Made by a program: the position numbers and the translations under genes. The notes beneath the pieces were generated by a model. The model was given only the letters and a program-made list of their open reading frames with translations. It was not told the DNA's origin and ran no database searches. Positions 54,892 to 63,895 of a stretch of DNA of 64,000 bases are shown here, piece by piece. This stretch comes from Streptomyces cavernicola (GTDB lineage: Bacteria > Actinomycetota > Actinomycetes > Streptomycetales > Streptomycetaceae). Each line of letters starts with the position of its first letter. The first letter of the stretch is position 1. The stretch lies in the NCBI RefSeq assembly GCF_029968035.1, contig NZ_JASCIQ010000005.1, positions 124,001 through 188,000 on the forward strand, written 5' to 3'.

Positions 54892-56822
54892 TGTCTCAAG
54901 TGGAGCGGCTGCAGTGGGACGTCGTCGTGGTGGGCGCGGGCGGCGCCGGGCTGCGCGCCGCGATCGAGGCGCGCGAGCAGGGGGCTCGTACGGCCGTGAT
55001 CTGCAAGTCGCTGTTCGGCAAGGCGCACACGGTGATGGCCGAGGGCGGCATCGCAGCGGCGATGGGCAACGTCAACGACCACGACGACTGGCGGGTGCAC
55101 TTCCGGGACACCATGCGCGGCGGCAAGTTCCTCAACCAGTGGCGGATGGCCGAGCTGCACGCGCGCGAAGCCCCGGACCGGGTCTGGGAGTTGGAGACCT
55201 GGGGCGCGCTCTTCGACCGGACCGCGGACGGGCGGATCTCGCAGCGGAACTTCGGCGGGCACGAGTACCCGCGGCTCGCACACGTCGGCGACCGTACGGG
55301 CCTTGAGCTGATCCGCACGCTGCAGCAGAAGATCGTGGAGCTGCAGCAGGAGGACCATCGCGAACTCGGCGACTACGAAGCCCGGTTGAAGGTCTTCCAG
55401 GAGTGCACCGTCACCCGGATCGTCAAGGACGCCGACGGCAAGGTGTGCGGGGTGTTCTGCTACGAGCGCGAGTCCGGGCGGTTCTTCGTCATCGAGGCGC
55501 CCTCCGTGGTGATCGCGACCGGGGGCATCGGCAAGTCCTTCAAGGTGACGTCCAATTCGTGGGAGTACACGGGGGACGGGCACGCGCTCGCCCTGCTCGC
55601 GGGGGCCCCGCTGCTCAACATGGAGTTCGTGCAGTTCCATCCGACCGGAATGGTCTGGCCGCCGTCCGTCAAGGGCATCCTCGTCACCGAGTCGGTGCGC
55701 GGGGACGGCGGGGTGCTCAGGAACTCCGAGGGCAAGCGGTTCATGTTCGACTACATCCCGGACGTCTTCAAGGAGAAGTACGCGGAGTCGGAGGCCGAGG
55801 GCGACCGCTGGTACGACGACCCGGACCACAACCGCCGCCCGCCCGAACTCCTCCCCCGCGACGAGGTCGCCCGCGCCATCAACTCCGAGGTGAAGGCGGG
55901 CCGCGGCTCCCCGCACGGCGGCGTGTTCCTGGACGTCTCGACGCGGATGCCGCCCGACGTCGTGCGGCGCCGACTCCCGTCCATGTACCACCAGTTCAAG
56001 GAGCTGGCCGACGTCGACATCACCGCCGAGGCGATGGAGGTCGGCCCGACCTGCCACTACGTGATGGGCGGCATCGCCGTCGACTCCGACTCGGCGGCCG
56101 CGCGCGGTGTGCCCGGCCTGTACGCGGCCGGTGAGGTCGCGGGCGGCATGCACGGCTCCAACCGGCTCGGCGGCAACTCGCTGTCCGACCTGCTCGTCTT
56201 CGGGCGGCGGGCCGGGCTGCACGCCGCCCGGTACGCCGCCGGACTCGACGTACGGCCCGTGGTGGACGAGGGCCAGGTGGACGCGGCCGCGGCCGAGGCG
56301 CTCAGGCCGTTCTCCGCGGAGGCGCCGGAGGAGGGCGCGCCGCCGGAGAACCCGTACACCCTGCACCAGGAGCTGCAGCAGACGATGAACGACCTCGTCG
56401 GGATCATCCGGCGGGAGCCCGAGATGGCCGAGGCCCTGCAGAAGCTGGCCGAGCTGCGGGTGCGGGCGCGGCGGGCCGGGGTCGAGGGGCACCGGCAGTT
56501 CAACCCCGGCTGGCACCTCTCGCTCGACCTCAGGAACATGCTGCTCGTCTCGGAGTGCATCGCGCGCGCCGCCCTGGAGCGCACCGAGTCGCGCGGCGGC
56601 CACACCCGCGAGGACTGGCCCGGCATGGACCGGCGGTGGCGGCGCGCCAACCTCCTGTGCCGGCTCGCCGACCCGACGGGCGGGCTCGCGGCCACCGACC
56701 CGGTGCGCGGGCAGATCCGGCTCGAACGCGAGGAGACCGAACCCATCCGACCCGACCTGCTCGCCCTCTTCGACAAGGAGGAGCTGGTCAAGTACCTCAG
56801 CGAAGAGGAGCTCCACGAGTGA
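54891..56822 (+). CDS. sdhA: Succinate dehydrogenase flavoprotein subunit
   Basis: A 643-residue flavoprotein catalysing succinate to fumarate. N-terminal FAD motif VVVVGAGGAGLRAAIEARE; the His of GKAHTVMAEGGIAAAMG is at the position that binds FAD covalently. FVQFHPTGMVWPP, LVTESVRGDGGVLRNSEGKRFMFDY, PRDEVARAINSEV with the active-site Arg, THYVMGGI-like CHYVMGGIAVD, and GLYAAGEVAGGMHGSNRLGGNSLSDLLVFG complete the pattern. ATG 54891 overlaps the sdhC stop. Its own stop overlaps the GTG of sdhB. The membrane complex passes electrons to menaquinone. Confidence 0.97.
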   Translation: MSQVERLQWDVVVVGAGGAGLRAAIEAREQGARTAVICKSLFGKAHTVMAEGGIAAAMGNVNDHDDWRVHFRDTMRGGKFLNQWRMAELHAREAPDRVWELETWGALFDRTADGRISQRNFGGHEYPRLAHVGDRTGLELIRTLQQKIVELQQEDHRELGDYEARLKVFQECTVTRIVKDADGKVCGVFCYERESGRFFVIEAPSVVIATGGIGKSFKVTSNSWEYTGDGHALALLAGAPLLNMEFVQFHPTGMVWPPSVKGILVTESVRGDGGVLRNSEGKRFMFDYIPDVFKEKYAESEAEGDRWYDDPDHNRRPPELLPRDEVARAINSEVKAGRGSPHGGVFLDVSTRMPPDVVRRRLPSMYHQFKELADVDITAEAMEVGPTCHYVMGGIAVDSDSAAARGVPGLYAAGEVAGGMHGSNRLGGNSLSDLLVFGRRAGLHAARYAAGLDVRPVVDEGQVDAAAAEALRPFSAEAPEEGAPPENPYTLHQELQQTMNDLVGIIRREPEMAEALQKLAELRVRARRAGVEGHRQFNPGWHLSLDLRNMLLVSECIARAALERTESRGGHTREDWPGMDRRWRRANLLCRLADPTGGLAATDPVRGQIRLEREETEPIRPDLLALFDKEELVKYLSEEELHE

Positions 56823-57589
56823 CGTCGTACGAAGCGGGCTTCAGGGTCTGGCGCGGGGACACCTCGGGCGGCGGCCTGGAGGACTTCAAGGTCGAGGTCA
56901 ACGACGGCGAGGTCGTCCTCGACATCATCCACCGGCTGCAGGCCACGCAGGCCCCCGATCTGGCCGTGCGCTGGAACTGCAAGGCGGGCAAGTGCGGTTC
57001 GTGCTCGGCGGAGGTCAACGGGCGGCCGCGACTCATGTGCATGACCCGGATGTCGACGTTCACCCGGGACGAGGTCATCACGGTGACGCCGCTGCGGGCC
57101 TTCCCGGTCGTACGGGACCTGGTGACCGACGTCGGCTTCAACTACACGAAGGCCCGCGAGGTCCCGGCGTTCGTGCCGCCCGCCGAGCTCGGGCCCGGCG
57201 AGTACCGGATGATGCAGGAGGACGTGGACCGCTCGCAGGAGTTCCGCAAGTGCATCGAGTGCTTCCTGTGCCAGGACACCTGCCATGTGGTGCGCGACCA
57301 CGAGGAGAACAAGGGCGCGTTCGCGGGCCCCCGCTTCCTGATGCGCGTCGCCGAGCTGGACATGCACCCGCTGGACTCCGCCGAGGCCGAGGGCCTGGAC
57401 CGCAAGACGACGGCCCAGGACGAGCACGGCCTCGGCTACTGCAACATCACCAAGTGCTGTACGGAGGTGTGCCCGGAGGGCATCCGGATCACCGACAACG
57501 CCCTGATCCCGCTGAAGGAACGGGCCGCGGACCGGAAGTACGACCCCCTGGTGTGGCTGGGCAACACCATCCGGCGGCGCTCACGGTGA
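56819..57589 (+). CDS. sdhB: Succinate dehydrogenase iron-sulfur subunit
   Basis: A 256-residue electron-transfer subunit. The N-terminal 2Fe-2S ligands are in NCKAGKCGSCSAEVNGRPRLMC; the C-terminal 4Fe-4S and 3Fe-4S ligands are in KCIECFLCQDTCHVV and CNITKCCTEVCPEGI. It links the flavin of SdhA to the quinone site. GTG at 56819 overlaps the sdhA stop (GTGA). The operon sdhC-sdhA-sdhB is complete for the Sdh1 type. It is followed by 73 nt and a new leaderless-type promoter. Confidence 0.97.
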   Translation: MTSYEAGFRVWRGDTSGGGLEDFKVEVNDGEVVLDIIHRLQATQAPDLAVRWNCKAGKCGSCSAEVNGRPRLMCMTRMSTFTRDEVITVTPLRAFPVVRDLVTDVGFNYTKAREVPAFVPPAELGPGEYRMMQEDVDRSQEFRKCIECFLCQDTCHVVRDHEENKGAFAGPRFLMRVAELDMHPLDSAEAEGLDRKTTAQDEHGLGYCNITKCCTEVCPEGIRITDNALIPLKERAADRKYDPLVWLGNTIRRRSR

Positions 57590-57649
57590 GCGTGACGCGG
57601 TCGCGGGCGGCCGGTCCACTGTCCAGTCGCGACCGGACATAACGGGACA

Positions 57650-57655
57650 TACGCT
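57650..57655 (+). promoter_or_regulatory. -10 hexamer for the TPM-domain gene
   Basis: TACGCT ends 7 nt before GTG 57663 and no ribosome-binding site intervenes, suggesting a leaderless transcript. Confidence 0.45.
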
Positions 57656-57662
57656 CCCCCAT

Positions 57663-59708
57663 GTGACGCCCTCCCGCTCGCTGCCCTGCATAGCCGGCCG
57701 GGCCGCCCTCGCCGTGCTCGGGCTGCTCGTCCTGCTCGTGCAGGTCACGCGCCCGGCGCACGCCGACGATCCGGTCAGGCTCTCCACCGGCGGGCAGGTC
57801 ACCGACGAGGCAGGGGCGCTCGACGACCGCGAGGACACCGTGGACGCCGTCGAGAAGGCGCTCGACCGGCTCCACGACGACGGCGGCGTCCAGCTCTTCG
57901 TCGTCTACGTACCCGACTTCTCCGGCCTCGCCGCCCGCGACTGGGCCGACGAGACGGCCCGCCGCAACAGCCTCGGCGCCGACGACGCGCTGCTCGCCGT
58001 CGCCACGCAGGACCGGCAGTACGCCACCTCCGTCGACCAGGACTCACCGCTCGGCGACGCACAGCTGCGGGAGGTCGCCCGCACCGCGATCGTGCCGGCG
58101 CTGCGCCGGCACGACTGGGCCGGCGCGGCCATCGGCGCCGCCGACGGCTACCGGGCCGTGCTCGCCGGGCAGCCCGTGCCCACCCCGCGGATCACGCCCG
58201 GCCCCGCCGACCCGGAGCCCGGCTCGGACCGGGTCACCGGGGACCTGATCCTGCCGATCGTCGTGGTGGTCGGGGCGGGCGCCCTCGCCGCGTACGCGTA
58301 CACCCGGCGCAAGCGGCGGGCCGCCACCCGCACCACCCCGCACGGCGGCGAGCGGAGGCCGCCCGCGGCGCCGCTCGACGAGCTCGACGCGGAGGCGCGG
58401 CGGCTGCTCGTCGCGACCGACGACGCGGTCCGCACCAGCACCGAGGAACTCGGCTTCGCCCGCGCCCAGTTCGGCGACGAGGCGGTCGCGCCGTTCGCCG
58501 CGGCCCTCACGTACGCGGGCGCCGAGCTGACGGCCGCGTTCCGGCTGCGGCAGCGCCTGGACGACGCGACGCCGGAGAACGACACGACCCGGCGGCGGAT
58601 GCTCGAGGAGATCGTCAGCCGCTGTACGACGGCCGACCGGCGGCTCGACGACGAGTCCGCCGCCTTCGACGCACTGCGCGACCTGGAGAAACACGCCCCG
58701 GACGCGCTCGCCCACGCCGAGGAGGAGTTCCGGCAGATCACCGCCCGCGCCGACACCGCCGCGGCGACGCTCACCGCGCTCACGAACCGGTACGCGGACT
58801 CCGCCTCCGCCCCCGTCGCCGGCCACGTCGACGAGGCGCGGGAACGGCTCGCCTTCGCCGACGACCGGCTCGCCCCGGCCCGGGAGTGCGTGGCCGCGGG
58901 AGACAACGGGCGGGCCGCGGTCCATCTGCGGGCCGCCGAGGGCGCGTTGGACCAGGCGGCCACGCTCGTCGACGCGGTCGACCGGCTCGCCCAGGAGATC
59001 GCCGAGGCCAGCGGGAAACTGCCGGGCGCGCTCACCGAGACCGACGCCGACCTCGCGGACGCGCGCGGGATCCTCGACGGCACCCCGTCCGGCACGCCTA
59101 CGGCCGACCTGCAGGGGCGGATCAGGCGGGCCGAGGCGGTCGCCCACGACGTACGCGCCGAGATGGCGGCGGAGCGCTTCGACCCGATCGACGCGCTGCG
59201 CCGGGTCAAGGAGGCGGACGCGGCGCTCGACGCGGCCCTCGCCGGCGCCCGCGAGCGCGAGAGCGCGGACCGGCGCGCCCACACGCTCCTCGACCCTGCC
59301 CTGCTCACCGCGCGCAGCGCGATCGGCACCGCCGCCGACTATGTGACGACGCACCGCGGCGCCGTCGGCAGCCCCGCCAGGACCCGCCTCGCCGAGGCCG
59401 AACGGCACCTCGCCGAGGCGGAGTCGCTGCGCGCCGACGACGCCTCGGACGCGCTCGCCGCGGCGCAGCGCGCGGACGCCCTGGCCGGCCAGGCGCGACA
59501 GCTCGCGGAGCGGGACGTGGCCGGGTTCGAGAGCCCGTACGGCAGGGGCGTCGGTGGCATCGGGGGCGGCGGTCGCGGCATGGGCGGGGCGGTGCTCGGC
59601 GGGATCATCCTCGGCGAACTGTTCGGCGGGCGTGGGGGCGGGGGCGGGCCCGGGAGTTTCGGTGGGGGTGGGACTCGGGGGCGCAGGGGCGGCGGGGGGC
59701 GGTTCTGA
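57663..59708 (+). CDS. TPM-domain membrane protein with long coiled-coil and Gly-rich tail
   Basis: A 681-residue protein. Signal peptide or N-terminal anchor (AALAVLGLLVLLVQVTRPAHA), then a TPM domain (about 40-165; VTDEAGALDDREDTVDAVEKALDRLHDDGGVQLFVVYVPDFSG, DALLAVATQDRQYATSVD) outside the membrane. One membrane helix (LILPIVVVVGAGALAAYAYT) near 195-215 is followed by a very long, Ala/Glu/Arg-rich helical region (about 240-620) that should form coiled coils in the cytoplasm, and a Gly-rich C-terminus (GVGGIGGGGRGMGGAVLGG...FGGGG). TPM proteins include photosystem repair and stress-membrane factors; the role in actinobacteria is unknown. GTG 57663 has a close -10. Confidence 0.88.
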   Translation: MTPSRSLPCIAGRAALAVLGLLVLLVQVTRPAHADDPVRLSTGGQVTDEAGALDDREDTVDAVEKALDRLHDDGGVQLFVVYVPDFSGLAARDWADETARRNSLGADDALLAVATQDRQYATSVDQDSPLGDAQLREVARTAIVPALRRHDWAGAAIGAADGYRAVLAGQPVPTPRITPGPADPEPGSDRVTGDLILPIVVVVGAGALAAYAYTRRKRRAATRTTPHGGERRPPAAPLDELDAEARRLLVATDDAVRTSTEELGFARAQFGDEAVAPFAAALTYAGAELTAAFRLRQRLDDATPENDTTRRRMLEEIVSRCTTADRRLDDESAAFDALRDLEKHAPDALAHAEEEFRQITARADTAAATLTALTNRYADSASAPVAGHVDEARERLAFADDRLAPARECVAAGDNGRAAVHLRAAEGALDQAATLVDAVDRLAQEIAEASGKLPGALTETDADLADARGILDGTPSGTPTADLQGRIRRAEAVAHDVRAEMAAERFDPIDALRRVKEADAALDAALAGARERESADRRAHTLLDPALLTARSAIGTAADYVTTHRGAVGSPARTRLAEAERHLAEAESLRADDASDALAAAQRADALAGQARQLAERDVAGFESPYGRGVGGIGGGGRGMGGAVLGGIILGELFGGRGGGGGPGSFGGGGTRGRRGGGGRF

Positions 59709-59818
59709 ACTGCGCGACCAACCCCCACCGCGCGGCAGCCGAAAAACAGCCGAGGGATGGGGCGAAGCCCCGGGACAGGGGCGCGGGGGTGGGCCCCCGG
59801 GGAGCCGAAGAGGGCGCG
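59709..59818. repeat. Partial modular repeat element E
   Basis: The gap between the convergent TPM and phosphatase genes holds a truncated M3-like core (AACTGCGCGACCAACCCCC) followed by GGGGCGAAGCCCC and GGGTGGGCCCCCGG hairpins. No M1 module is present. It probably acts as a bidirectional terminator. Confidence 0.6.
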
Positions 59819-59820
59819 CC

Positions 59821-62511
59821 CTAGAACATGCTCAGCAACGCCTCCACCGAAGGCTCCGCCGCGGACTCCCCGTCCGGGAGGGCAAGTTCGAACCACACCG
59901 TCTTGCCACGCGGAGTACGCCGCGATCCCCACGCCGCGCTGAGCAGGCCGACCAGCTGAAGCCCACGCCCGCCCTCGTCCGTATCGCGCGCGCGGCGCCG
60001 CCGCGGCTGGACCAGGCCCGCGTCCCAGACCTCGCAGACCAGACTGCGGTCGAGCAGCAGGCGCAGCCTGATCTCCCCTTCCCCGTACCGCAACGCGTTC
60101 GTCACCAGCTCGCTGACCAGCAACTCCGTGGTGTCGACGAGGGGTTCGAGGTCCCAGGCGAGCAGCTGCGCGCGGGCGTACTCGCGGGCGCGGCCGACCG
60201 AGCGGGGCTCGCGGGGCAGCGTCCAGTCGCCGACGGCATCCCCGGGCAGGCCCTGTACGCGGGCCATGAGGAGCGCGATGTCGTCCTCGCCGTGGTGGGT
60301 GTTCAGGGTGTCGAGGACGTGGTCGCAGACGTCTTCGAGGGAGCGGGGCTCGGCGGAGGTCTCGGCGGAGGTCTCGGCGGAGGTCTCCGCGGCGTCCGAC
60401 GCCGGAGGCGTGATCGCGTTGCGGAAGGCGCGCAGGCCGTCGTCGAGCGGGTGGTCGCGGGATTCGACGAGCCCGTCGGTGTAGAGGGCGAGCAGCGCGC
60501 CCTCGGGGAGTTCGACCTCGACCTCCTCGAAGGGCTCGCCGCCGACGCCGAGCGGCATCCCGGGCGGCACGTCGAGCATCTGCGCCGCCTCGCCGGGTTC
60601 GACGAGCACGGGCGGCAGATGGCCCGCGTTAGCGAACGTACAGCGTCGGGTGACCGGGTCGTAGACCGCGTAGACGCAGGTCGCGAGGTACACCTCGGAC
60701 GGGTCGATGTCGCGGCCCTGGAGGGCGCGGCGGGTGGACTGCGGGGACTGCGGGGGCCGCAGCTGGCCGCCCGCAGTGTGGCCGGGGTTGCCGAGGCCGC
60801 GGGCGATCTCGTCGAGCGCGGAGAGGACTTCGGCGGGTTCGAGGTCGAGGAGCGCCAACGTCCGTACGGCGGTGCGGAGTTCGCCCATGGCGACGGCGGC
60901 GCGCAGGCCGCGGCCCATCACGTCGCCGACGACGAGCGCGGTGCGGTGGCCGGGGAGTTCGATGACGTCGAACCAGTCGCCGCCGACCTCGGTGGCGGCG
61001 TTGCCGGGCAGGTAGCGGCAGGCGATGTCGAGTCCGGAGGCCTCGGGGTCGCCGGGCGGGAGCAGGGAGCGCTGCAGGATGAGTGCGCGCTCGTGCTCTC
61101 TTCGATAGAGGCGGGCGTTGTCGATGCAGACGGCGGCGCGGGCGGCGAGTTCCACGGCGAGGGCCCGGTCGCGTTCGCCGAAGGGTTCGCTGCCCTTGGC
61201 GCGGGAGAAGCGGGCGAGGCCGACGACGGTGTCGTGGGCGACCATCGGCACGGCGAGCGTGGACTGCAGGAGGCCGTTCTCGTCGCCGCCGGAGATGGTG
61301 ACGGGCCGTGCGGTGCGCAGGGCGTCCGCGCAGGGCGAGTTGAAGCTGTAGCGGTGGACGGCGCCGACGGTGACGGGGGCGGCGCCGGCCTCGGCGAACG
61401 GGGCGTCGGACACGGCGCTGGCGAAGGCGACCCGGCGCAGCTCGGCGGAGCCGTCGGCGAGGCTGTCGACCTGCGCGGACTCGTCGCCGTCGAGGAGCCC
61501 CTGGTAGAGGTCGACGGAGGCGAGGTCGCAGAAGACGGGGACGGTGACGTCGAGGAGTTCGCGTGCGGTGGTCTCCAGGTCGAGGGAGTTGCCGATGCGG
61601 GCGCCGGCCTCGTTGAGGAGGGCGAGGTTGCGGCGGGCGTGGGCGGCCTCGCGGGCGGCGGCGTGCCGTCGGGTGACGTCGGTGCCGAGTCCGGCTATGC
61701 CGATGGGGCGGCCGCTGCCGCTGTGGACGCGGTAGAGGTTGATCGACCAGTGCCGCCGGTCGTTCTTGGCGCCGGGCGCGGGGCCGACGAGCTGCATGTC
61801 CGTCACGGACTCGCCGGTGTCCAGGACGTGCCGCAGCGCGCCCTGCAGCCGCTCGGCCTCCTGCCGCGGCAGGTAGTCGTGCACGGTGCGGCCGCGGTGC
61901 TCGTCCCCCTCCCCGCCGAAGACGGCGGCGAAGCGGCGGTTGACGCGCTGCACCTTGAGGTCGGTGCCGAAGAGCAGGAAGCCGAACGGCGATTGGCCGA
62001 AAATGGCCTGGGACGCGGCGAGGTCGGTCTCGATCCTGCGCAGGGCCCGTACGTCGACGACGATGCAGACCGCAGCCTTGTCGCCGTGCTCGGTCTCGGT
62101 GGGCATCACATAGACCTCGGCGATGCCGTCCGGGGCGCGGCCGCCGTCGGTGCGGAACGGGACGACGCCCGTCCACTCGCGGCCGTCGAGTATCTCGGCG
62201 ACCTTGCGGTGGCCGCGGTCGCGCAGGTCGGCGGGGACGAAGGCCTCGATCGGGTCCTTGCCGACGGCGTCCCGCGCGGGCACTCCGAAGAGCTGCTCGG
62301 CGCGGAGCGACCACTGGTCGATCAGACCGTCGGGGCCGATGGAGAAGGAAGCGACCTTGACATAGTCGTAGATCGAGCCGGGCGGGCTCGACTGCCAGAC
62401 GATGTCGCCGCCCGGCGTCTCGCCGCTTCGCTGCTCGGGCGTCCGCGCCCTGGCTGGTATCTCGCTCAACGCGACCGTCCCCTCCAGCTCACCGCCACCG
62501 ACCAGGTCCAT
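59821..62511 (-). CDS. PAS-PAS-GAF-PP2C phosphatase-HATPase regulator (SpoIIE/RsbU-RsbW-type)
   Basis: An 896-residue soluble regulator. PAS domain 1 (about 45-155; DYVKVASFSIGPDGLIDQWSLRAEQLFGVPARDAVGK), PAS 2 (about 165-285; SPFGFLLFGTDLKVQRVNRRFAAVFG), GAF (about 300-460), SpoIIE/PP2C phosphatase with metal motifs VGGDWFDVIEL near 508 and VGDVMGRG, ANAGHLPPVLV, ALYTDGLVESR and HGEDDIALL near 740, then a RsbW-like HATPase_c_2 domain (about 755-880; ELLVSELVTNALRYGEGE, DEGGRGLQLVGLL). It probably controls an anti-sigma/anti-anti-sigma pathway in response to a sensed signal. A Gly-free AETS repeat precedes the phosphatase end. ATG 62511 has a weak site; TTG at 62469 with GGAGGGG is an alternative. 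Confidence 0.93.
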   Translation of the reverse strand: MDLVGGGELEGTVALSEIPARARTPEQRSGETPGGDIVWQSSPPGSIYDYVKVASFSIGPDGLIDQWSLRAEQLFGVPARDAVGKDPIEAFVPADLRDRGHRKVAEILDGREWTGVVPFRTDGGRAPDGIAEVYVMPTETEHGDKAAVCIVVDVRALRRIETDLAASQAIFGQSPFGFLLFGTDLKVQRVNRRFAAVFGGEGDEHRGRTVHDYLPRQEAERLQGALRHVLDTGESVTDMQLVGPAPGAKNDRRHWSINLYRVHSGSGRPIGIAGLGTDVTRRHAAAREAAHARRNLALLNEAGARIGNSLDLETTARELLDVTVPVFCDLASVDLYQGLLDGDESAQVDSLADGSAELRRVAFASAVSDAPFAEAGAAPVTVGAVHRYSFNSPCADALRTARPVTISGGDENGLLQSTLAVPMVAHDTVVGLARFSRAKGSEPFGERDRALAVELAARAAVCIDNARLYRREHERALILQRSLLPPGDPEASGLDIACRYLPGNAATEVGGDWFDVIELPGHRTALVVGDVMGRGLRAAVAMGELRTAVRTLALLDLEPAEVLSALDEIARGLGNPGHTAGGQLRPPQSPQSTRRALQGRDIDPSEVYLATCVYAVYDPVTRRCTFANAGHLPPVLVEPGEAAQMLDVPPGMPLGVGGEPFEEVEVELPEGALLALYTDGLVESRDHPLDDGLRAFRNAITPPASDAAETSAETSAETSAEPRSLEDVCDHVLDTLNTHHGEDDIALLMARVQGLPGDAVGDWTLPREPRSVGRAREYARAQLLAWDLEPLVDTTELLVSELVTNALRYGEGEIRLRLLLDRSLVCEVWDAGLVQPRRRRARDTDEGGRGLQLVGLLSAAWGSRRTPRGKTVWFELALPDGESAAEPSVEALLSMF

Positions 62512-62640
62512 CGGACGGCTTGCCCGCAGTATCCAGCACTACGGCCGCACGCAACACCGCGTTCACATCTCCTGTCCGTCCCGACACATTCCGGCCGTGT
62601 GCCGTCGGGGTGCGGAAGGAGATCGGCTCTCCCTCACCTT

Positions 62641-63072
62641 CTAACCCGGGAGGGACAGCTCGAACCACACCGTCTTGCCCGTCCTGCCCTGTCGAGTACC
62701 CCAGCGGCGGGCGGAACAGGCCACCAACTGCAGCCCGCGCCCGCCCTCGTCGTCGGGTTCCGCGCTGCGTTCGCGGGGCGGGTCCGGGAGCGGGTCGGAG
62801 ACTTCCACCAGGAGCGGAGCCGTTCCGTCCTCCGGCTTCACGAGGCGGACGCCGATGGGTCCGGTGGCGTGCCGCAGGGAGTTGGTGACGAGTTCGCTGA
62901 CGAGCAGGACGGTCACGTCGCCGACTTCGTCGAGTCCCCAGGCGTCGAGCTGTTTGCGGACCCGGGCGCGGGCGGTGCGGACGGCTCCGGGGTCGGCGGG
63001 AAAGTGCCACTCGGCGTGCTCGGCCCAGTCGGCGCGGTCGCCGTCGGTGTCGATCACGCCGATCACTTCCAA
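62641..63072 (-). CDS. Stand-alone RsbW-like ATP-binding protein (HATPase_c_2)
   Basis: A 143-residue protein consisting of one serine-kinase/anti-sigma-type ATPase domain. N-box EVGDVTVLLVSELVTNSLRHATGP; G1-box DDEGGRGLQLVACSARRWGTRQGRTGKTVWFEL. The sequence around the N-box and the end TGKTVWFELSLPG closely resemble the C-terminal domain of the neighbouring phosphatase (GKTVWFELALPDG), so it may be a duplicate of it. It probably binds a sigma factor or anti-anti-sigma factor; no such partner gene is adjacent. The start at 63072 (TTG) is uncertain; GTG codons at 63066 and 63057 are alternatives. Confidence 0.85.
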   Translation of the reverse strand: MEVIGVIDTDGDRADWAEHAEWHFPADPGAVRTARARVRKQLDAWGLDEVGDVTVLLVSELVTNSLRHATGPIGVRLVKPEDGTAPLLVEVSDPLPDPPRERSAEPDDEGGRGLQLVACSARRWGTRQGRTGKTVWFELSLPG

Positions 63073-63255
63073 AGGGCCGAGTGGGAAGGTGGCAGAACCC
63101 GTCCGGTTTCGTGGGGTTAATCAGCACATACCCGATATCAAGTGGGCCCTACCGTACGCGCGGGCGCACGGTGGCACGAACGGCGTAGGTGCCCCGCGCC
63201 CGTCGCGCCGCGCGCCCCCTCCGGCCCGATGGGGTGTGCGCGGGCTGTGCCGGGG

Positions 63256-63669
63256 TCAGTTCCGGGCGGCGTGCCAGCGGGCGGTCTCGGTGACGGCGGG
63301 CCGGTCGTGCTCCAGCCAGTCGACGTCCCAGAGCTGGTCGGGCGTGAGCCAGCGCAGCTCGTCGTGGTCTTCGAGGGGGCGTACGTCCTCGGGGCTCGCG
63401 GAGATCAACTCGGCGGCCCAGACCCGCAGGACGTAGCCGGGGCGGCCGAGCGGCCACTCGCCGGGGATCCGTTCGAGGAGCTTGGCGTCGACGCCGAGCT
63501 CCTCGCGCAGCTCGCGGACGAGGGCCTGCTCGGGCTGTTCGCCCGGGTCGACCTTGCCGCCGGGGAGTTCCCAGCGTCCGGCCAGGTGGGCGGGGGCGCT
63601 GCGCCGGGCGGCGAGGAGCCGGCCTTCGGCGTAGAGGGCGGCGCCGACGACGAGGATGCGGTCCGTCAT
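63256..63669 (-). CDS. Nudix hydrolase, MutT-like
   Basis: A 137-residue protein with the complete Nudix box GGKVDPGEQPEQALVRELREELGV (GX5EX7REUXEEXGU) following the usual WELP strand (AGRWELPGG). The N-terminal VVGAALYAEGRLLAARRS and C-terminal VLRVWAAELISASPEDVRPLEDHDELRWLTPDQLWDVDWLEHDRPAV match MutT-type (8-oxo-dGTP or related nucleotide) hydrolases, with the substrate not certain. ATG 63669. Monocistronic or first in a short minus-strand set; the SPOR-like gene lies 46 nt upstream. Confidence 0.95.
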   Translation of the reverse strand: MTDRILVVGAALYAEGRLLAARRSAPAHLAGRWELPGGKVDPGEQPEQALVRELREELGVDAKLLERIPGEWPLGRPGYVLRVWAAELISASPEDVRPLEDHDELRWLTPDQLWDVDWLEHDRPAVTETARWHAARN

Positions 63670-63715
63670 GCGCCGGAGCCTATGCGCACTCCGGTGCCGC
63701 CGCGGAACGCGCGGG

Positions 63716-63895
63716 TCACGGCGTCTTCTGCCCGAGCCGCTCCACCCAGTACAGCTGCTTGTGGCCGCGGTCCTCCAGGCTGTCCGCGACCTGCTCGGCC
63801 TCGGTCTTGGTGGCGTACCGGCCGACGCGGTAGCGGTTGCCGTTGTCGTCCTGGCGTATGACGAGCCAAGGGAGCATCGCGCTGCCGTCGTTCAT
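63716..63895 (-). CDS. Small SPOR-like domain protein
   Basis: A 59-residue protein not long enough for most gene callers, read directly from sequence: it starts MNDGSAMLPWLVIRQDDNGN, continues with RYRVGRYATKTEAEQVADSL and ends EDRGHKQLYWVERLGQKTP. The pattern of a strand, YRVGRYATKTEAEQVADSLE helix, then HKQLYWV strand is that of a single SPOR (denuded-glycan binding) fold. There is no signal peptide, so it may act inside the cell. ATG 63895 follows GGAGGAG. Next to a Nudix gene; similar small proteins are common in Streptomyces. Confidence 0.82.
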   Translation of the reverse strand: MNDGSAMLPWLVIRQDDNGNRYRVGRYATKTEAEQVADSLEDRGHKQLYWVERLGQKTP

